Below are positions 60,853-64,000 of a DNA stretch of 64,000 nucleotides, piece by piece. Source of the stretch: JAGLWW01 sp964640225 (GTDB lineage: Archaea > Aenigmatarchaeota > Aenigmatarchaeia > PWEA01 > JAGHBM01). The position numbers and the translations under genes were made by a program. The notes beneath the pieces were generated by a model. That model was not told the DNA's origin. It saw nothing but the letters and a program-made list of their open reading frames with translations, and did not search any database. Location of the stretch: positions 124,001 to 188,000 of the forward strand of contig CAZXFI010000001.1 in assembly GCA_964640225.1 (NCBI GenBank), given 5' to 3'. Numbering within the stretch: the stretch's first letter is position 1; every line of letters begins with the position of its first letter.

Positions 60853-61041
60853 ATGGCGTCCTGATGATTATATTAGGAGGTGATCCAGCCGCACGTTCCC
60901 GTACGGCTACCTTGTTACAACTTAGCCCGCCTTGTAAAACCTTGATTCGAATCTCCCAAAGAGGAAATCCTCACCAAGACTTCACTCGGATGGCTTGATG
61001 GGCGGTGTGTGCAAGGAGCAGGGTCGTATTCAGCGAAAGAT

Positions 61042-61077
61042 TCCACGCTCCTTTCCTTTTGATAGCAAAAGGGCTTA
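61042..61077 (-). other. Insertion in 16S helix 43 region
   Basis: On the minus strand GGAATCCCTAGTAAGCGAAAGTCA continues into about 36 extra nt with a CCTTTTG...CAAAAGG hairpin before ATCTTTCGCTGAATACG. Helix GCGAAAG/CTTTCGC is kept, so this may be a helix expansion rather than an intron. Confidence 0.5.
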
Positions 61078-61529
61078 GTGACTTTCGCTTACTAGGGATT
61101 CCGGCGTCACGAGGGTGAGTTTCAACCCTCGATCTGAACTAAGACCAGGTTTCGGGGATTAGCTCCACCTTTCGGTGTTGCAACCTATTGTCCTGGCCAT
61201 TGTTGCCCGCGTGTAGCCCAGAGAATTCGGGCCATACGGACCTACCGTCGCCCACTCCTTCCTCTGATTTATCACCAGCGGTCTCCTTAGAGTGCCGCTA
61301 CTCCGAGGAATAGCGTAGCAACTAAGGACGTGGGTCTCGCTCGTTAACAGACTTAACTGCACGCCTCACGGCACGAGCTGACGATGGCCATGCAACTCCT
61401 CTCAGCTCGTCAGGTAACCCCTTCAGAGTGACCATCAAACTGCTGTCTTCTCTGGTGAGATGTCTGGCGTTGAATCCAATTAAACCGCAGGCCGCACCCC
61501 TTGAGGTGCTCCCCCGCCAATTCCCTTAA

Positions 61530-61613
61530 GTATACTGCGTCCTTCTCTTTTTTCACACACTTCAAGGAAGTTTCTTTTCCCTGAAGGCTTTTCTTTGTGA
61601 AAGAAAAGGCTTC
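61530..61613 (-). other. 16S mini-intron near E. coli 910
   Basis: CGCAAGACTGAAAC is followed by about 84 extra nt, then TTAAGGGAATTGGCGGGG. The normal join is GAAACTTAAAGGAATTGGC. It interrupts the universal 907/915/926 primer region. Confidence 0.85.
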
Positions 61614-61786
61614 GTTTCAGTCTTGCGACCGTACTCCCCAGGTGGCCCGCTTAACACTTGCGTGCCTAACCCAGCCACTTTCCGCGAGCGCTTTACGCTG
61701 AGTAAAGGGCTCTACGCTACGGCACATCATCTCCCCGAAGGAAATGATACACCAAGCGGGCATCGTTTACGGCCTGGACTACCGGG

Positions 61787-61826
61787 GTATTTAGCAAAAC
61801 GAAGTTTTTTTTCGTCACTACGTTCA
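61787..61826 (-). other. 16S mini-intron in the 790 loop
   Basis: GGATTAGATAC is followed by about 40 extra nt that end in ATAC, then CCCGGTAGTCC. ATAC is repeated on both sides, so the exact site has four possibilities. It splits the 785/806 primer site. Confidence 0.85.
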
Positions 61827-61894
61827 GTATCTAATCCCGTTCGCTCCCCAGGCTTTCGTCCCTCACCGTCGGAGCCGTTCCAGCTGAGCGCCTT

Positions 61895-61935
61895 TTGTGG
61901 AAAATTTTTGATTAAACTTTTTTTCAAAAAGTTTA
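61895..61935 (-). other. 16S mini-intron near E. coli 730
   Basis: ACCACCTGTGGCG is followed by about 41 A/T-rich nt (with an AAACTTTTT...AAAAAGTTT hairpin) before AAGGCGCTCAGC. The normal join reads GTGGCGAAGGCG. Confidence 0.75.
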
Positions 61936-61966
61936 CGCCACAGGTGGTCCTTCAGGGATTACAGGA

Positions 61967-62000
61967 TTGTTAAACCGGAAGGTTTAAACCTAAAACGGTA
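61967..62000 (-). other. 16S mini-intron in the 690 loop
   Basis: GGTAGGGGTTAAA is followed by about 34 nt (with ACCG...CGGT pairing) before TCCTGTAATCCC. The normal join reads GTGAAATCCTGTAATCC. Confidence 0.75.
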
Positions 62001-62173
62001 TTTAACCCCTACCCCTGAAGTACCCTCAGCTTTTCCCGGTCCCTAGTCTGGTAGTGTTCCTGGCACGCCCTATGTTTAACACAGGATTTCACCAAAAATT
62101 TACCAAACCGGCTACGAACGCTTTAGACCCAATAAACGCGATCACCACTTGCAGTGCGGGTATTACCGTGGCT

Positions 62174-62226
62174 TCCAGTTTGCACGCCTTTAGAATCCAA
62201 AAAGAATCTTGTAAGTCATGCAAATG
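62174..62226 (-). other. 16S mini-intron in the 530 loop (515 primer site)
   Basis: ACGGGTGCCAGC is followed by about 53 nt before AGCCACGGTAATACC. TTTGCATG near its 5' end pairs with CGTGCAAA near its 3' end, extended by CCAG/CTGG across the junctions. It splits the standard 515F site. Confidence 0.8.
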
Positions 62227-62735
62227 GCTGGCACCCGTCTTGCCCACTGCTTATTCATCCACCCTTTTGGAGTGAATAAAAGCCCTAGCAGTGCTAGGGC
62301 ACTCAGGATCCCCCTATCGCCCGTGAAGGCATTGTAAAGGTTTCGCGACTGCTGCACCCCGTAGGGTCTGTATTCTTGTCTCAGAACACATCTCCGGGCT
62401 ACGTCTCTCAACGCCCGTATGGATTATAGGTTTGTTGGTCCATTACACCAACAACAGCCTAATCCACCGCAGTCTCATCCTCAGGCGCCGGAGCTTTGGG
62501 TTTTGGGACATTCCAGTATCCAAAACCTATCGGGTATTAGGCCCAGTTTCCCGGGATTATCCCCAACCTGAGGGCAGATTAACTACGTGTTACTGAGCTG
62601 TTCGGCATGTGAACGAATCACATTCACCTAGCATGTCTTAATCGGATCCCGATAGCGGTAATCTCCGGCAGGATCAACCGGAGTTAGTCGCAATTAGAGA
62701 ATTGCTCGCACACTATCAATCAACAGGATTTCGCC

Positions 62736-62750
62736 TACTCTAATCAGATA
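62736..62750 (-). repeat. 16S processing stem, 5' arm
   Basis: TACTCTAATCAGATA pairs with 60838-60852 to enclose 16S. Confidence 0.8.
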
Positions 62751-62769
62751 TTATAAAAATATCCAACCA

Positions 62770-62867
62770 TTTCCCATACCAGGAATGTAGTTTTTCACAG
62801 TATAGGCATATAGAACTCTCTGCAAATGAGAGACGTAGCCTACCTCCAACCTCGCCAGTTGGTATGG
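62770..62867 (-). ncRNA. H/ACA-like structured RNA B upstream of 16S
   Basis: Minus strand: closing stem CCATACC/GGTATGG, then 3' GAAA (a possible ANA box), AACTGGCGAGG on the 5' side, an upper stem GTAGGC/GCCTAT capped by CTCTC/GAGAG, and CTGTGAA followed by 13 nt before the closing stem. The same layout recurs in RNA A. TATA-like AGTATTTAAG lies upstream. It may also be part of the 16S leader. Confidence 0.45.
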
Positions 62868-62921
62868 TGTTAATATAATGATACAACACGCTTAAATACT
62901 TTTCTCCTGTTTTAACAGAAA

Positions 62922-62998
62922 ATTGTCGCCATACCTAGTCGAAGATCCTTCACAGCCGGACTAGCCAGCCCATCTCAGGCCTCGCTGGCGGGTATGGC
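62922..62998 (-). ncRNA. H/ACA-like structured RNA A
   Basis: Minus strand: closing stem GCCATACC/GGTATGGC followed by GACA (possible ANA box), CAGCGAGG on the 5' side, an upper stem GCTGG/CCGGC, and CTGTGAA followed by 13 nt before the closing stem, as in RNA B. The CCTGAGAT / TGTGAAGG internal loop could be a kink-turn. A TATA-like stretch lies about 27 nt upstream. Targets are not identified. Confidence 0.45.
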
Positions 62999-63033
62999 CT
63001 TTATAGTGGGAAAGCAAGAAATAAAAAGATGAA

Positions 63034-63203
63034 TGGGGCCGCGGCCGGGATTCGAACCCGGGCCAGAAGCTTTCTGTCAATTCGCGCTTTTGCGCGTTTT
63101 GCTCAAGCTTTTTCCAAAAGCTTGTCCACAGGCTCCTATGCTTTTTGGTTCTGAAACCGCTTTCGGAAACGATTTCATGAATAACCACTACACCACCGCA
63201 GCC
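63034..63203 (-). tRNA. tRNA-His (GTG) with two introns
   Basis: Minus strand: an encoded extra 5' G (G-1), acceptor GCTGCGG/CCGCGGC, discriminator C73 and encoded CCA, all marks of tRNA-His. The T arm is CCGGGTTCGAATCCCGG. The anticodon stem GGAGC/GCTTC encloses CTGTGG, anticodon GTG. One intron (about 63142-63181, 40 nt) lies in the D arm before GCAT; the other (about 63072-63125, 54 nt) is at the canonical 37/38 site. It sits 45 nt downstream of hisS. Confidence 0.9.
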
Positions 63204-63214
63204 ATATTTACAAA

Positions 63215-63236
63215 GATGCACACCGGAGGTGTGCAT
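63215..63236 (-). terminator. Hairpin between hisS and tRNA-His
   Basis: GATGCACACC and GGTGTGCATC form a perfect 10-bp stem with a 3-nt loop, then TTTGT on the minus strand. It lies between the hisS stop and the tRNA and could end or process the hisS message. Confidence 0.45.
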
Positions 63237-63248
63237 CGGCCTACTAAT

Positions 63249-64000
63249 TTATATTTTTTTTGGTTTTTTCAGGTTTTTGATTTCATTTTTAAGCACGTCA
63301 AAGCTTATTAAAGTTTCCTTTCCGGTCCCCATGTCCCTGAGTTTAACTACTTTTTTCATCAGTTCCTCCTGTCCCGCTATTATACAGTAGGGGATTCCCT
63401 GGGAGTTGGCGTAGCTCAGGTTCTTGCTTATCCCCCTGTCCATCATGTCCATGTCCGCGTTTATTCCTATCTCCCTGAGATCCTTAACCAGGCCCATGCA
63501 GTACTTCGTGGTATTTATGGGTATGACGAATACGTCGGTCACGTTCTTTTTCTTTTCCATTTTTCCCTCAAGCAACATGGCATCGTAAATAGTGTCCAAG
63601 CCGAAGGAGGTTCCCGTGGCAGGAATTTTACCAGAGCCGGTAAAGTCCCCTATCATGTTGTCCCACCTTCCACCTCCCGCCAGAGAGGAGGAGAGGGCAC
63701 CGCTTTTCAGGAAAACCTCAAATACGGGGCCGGTGTAGTAGGTGAGACCCCTGGTAAGCGTGGGAACGAACTTCAGGTCTTTTGCCCCCATCTGCTCCGC
63801 CAAGTCTTTCAGTTCCCTTATCTCCAAGAGGGCCTTTGCTATGTTTTTATCTTCAATTCCCGGGCTGTCCGTTTTCATGACCTTGACTAGGTTGTACACT
63901 TCTCTTACTTCCTGCTCGCTGATTCCCCTTTCCTTCGCGTCCTCAATTACCCCGTCCAAGCCTATCTTCTCCAGCTTGTCTATTGACACGAGAAGGCCTT
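63249..64000 (-). CDS. hisS: Histidyl-tRNA synthetase, C-terminal part (5' end outside window)
   Basis: About 250 codons are visible. The HisRS histidine-A motif reads TRGLTYYTGPVFEV, motif 3 is ATGTSFGLDTIYD, and the C-terminal anticodon domain starts NVTDVFVIPI and contains CMGLVKDLREIGINADMDMM. It charges tRNA-His, whose gene follows immediately. The N-terminal catalytic motifs 1 and 2 lie beyond the right edge. Confidence 0.93.
   Translation of the reverse strand, partial: GLLVSIDKLEKIGLDGVIEDAKERGISEQEVREVYNLVKVMKTDSPGIEDKNIAKALLEIRELKDLAEQMGAKDLKFVPTLTRGLTYYTGPVFEVFLKSGALSSSLAGGGRWDNMIGDFTGSGKIPATGTSFGLDTIYDAMLLEGKMEKKKNVTDVFVIPINTTKYCMGLVKDLREIGINADMDMMDRGISKNLSYANSQGIPYCIIAGQEELMKKVVKLRDMGTGKETLISFDVLKNEIKNLKKPKKI

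Larger units (their letters stand above)
60874..62685 (-). rRNA. 16S ribosomal RNA with about six short insertions
   Basis: The minus strand starts CTCCGGTTGATCCTGCCGGA and ends GGCTGGATCACCTCCTAAT, with conserved blocks in order between. Length is about 1810 nt against 1470-1490 usual. The excess sits in short insertions at conserved functional sites, listed separately. The gene is flanked by its own processing stem and is not joined to 23S. Confidence 0.95.

Noticed and set aside
62922..62998. TPP riboswitch, suggested by CCTGAGA and CCAGCG segments
   Set aside because: The order of the segments is wrong, there is no downstream thiamine gene, and the layout matches the neighbouring RNA B instead.
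1..64000. CRISPR array or defence locus
   Set aside because: No regularly spaced repeats and no Cas, restriction or abortive-infection genes were recognised. The aminoacyl-nucleotide and RiPP cassettes are treated as biosynthetic, not as proven defence.

Overview
The window is archaeal. It carries archaeal 16S and 23S rRNA genes, archaeal RNase P RNA, tRNAs with introns, eS26, Sec61-beta, archease and RtcB. It also has class III (archaellin-type) signal peptides, a FlaI-type secretion ATPase, archaeal-type TrpRS, TATA boxes about 25-30 nt upstream of many leaderless genes, and Shine-Dalgarno motifs matching the 16S 3' end. The sugar-centred metabolism, glycogen genes and intron-riddled unlinked rRNA genes suggest a small uncultivated lineage, perhaps DPANN-like; that placement is inference. 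No plasmid or phage signature, CRISPR array or complete insertion sequence was recognised.

Layout. 1-14135 (minus) is a type IV pilus-like surface locus: four pilins or pilin-anchored proteins, four pseudopilin-like proteins, a 1249-residue secreted adhesin, two separate GspF-like platform proteins, a KaiC-like ATPase, the secretion ATPase, and eS26 at the head. 14.2-20.5 kb holds archease and rtcB with a visibly A+T-rich four-gene operon between them (ProRS-like, AsnRS-like, methyltransferase, MccF-like peptidase). 20.6-23.2 kb is an A+T-rich cassette that looks like a RiPP system: a 40-residue precursor starting with ATT, a radical SAM/SPASM enzyme, a HAD protein with an altered motif and a small P-loop ATPase. 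23.3-25.6 kb has a frameshifted metallo-beta-lactamase-fold gene and an ASCH/class I synthetase-like pair. 25.7-38 kb has TrpRS, UbiA, a V4R/KaiC cluster, isoprenoid genes (idi, prenyl diphosphate synthase), ArgRS, a TIM-barrel protein and Sec61-beta. 38-52.7 kb is a carbohydrate block: glycogen synthase, GH57, GT4, debranching-type hydrolase, ROK kinase, PGI/PMI, SDR, NnrD, TIM, aldolase, PfkB kinase, PGK and GAPDH. 53-64 kb is the RNA region: RNase P RNA, 23S, a C/D guide RNA, tRNA-Ala, 16S, two related H/ACA-like RNAs, tRNA-His and hisS.

How it fits together. Glycogen synthesis and breakdown feed a nearly complete Embden-Meyerhof trunk. The isoprenoid genes supply archaeal lipids. RtcB and archease match a genome in which tRNA-Ala has one intron, tRNA-His two, the 16S gene about six short insertions and the 23S gene three, one with a decayed homing endonuclease. 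The old order 16S, tRNA-Ala, 23S survives, but the operon is broken, protein genes intervene and the tRNA is inverted.

Most interesting are the two A+T-rich cassettes flanking rtcB: a candidate archaeal RiPP system, and an operon that pairs synthetase paralogs with an MccF-like self-immunity peptidase, as aminoacyl-nucleotide (microcin C-like) antibiotic systems do. Three genes appear to start with ATT at ideal Shine-Dalgarno spacing, including the RiPP precursor and eS26.
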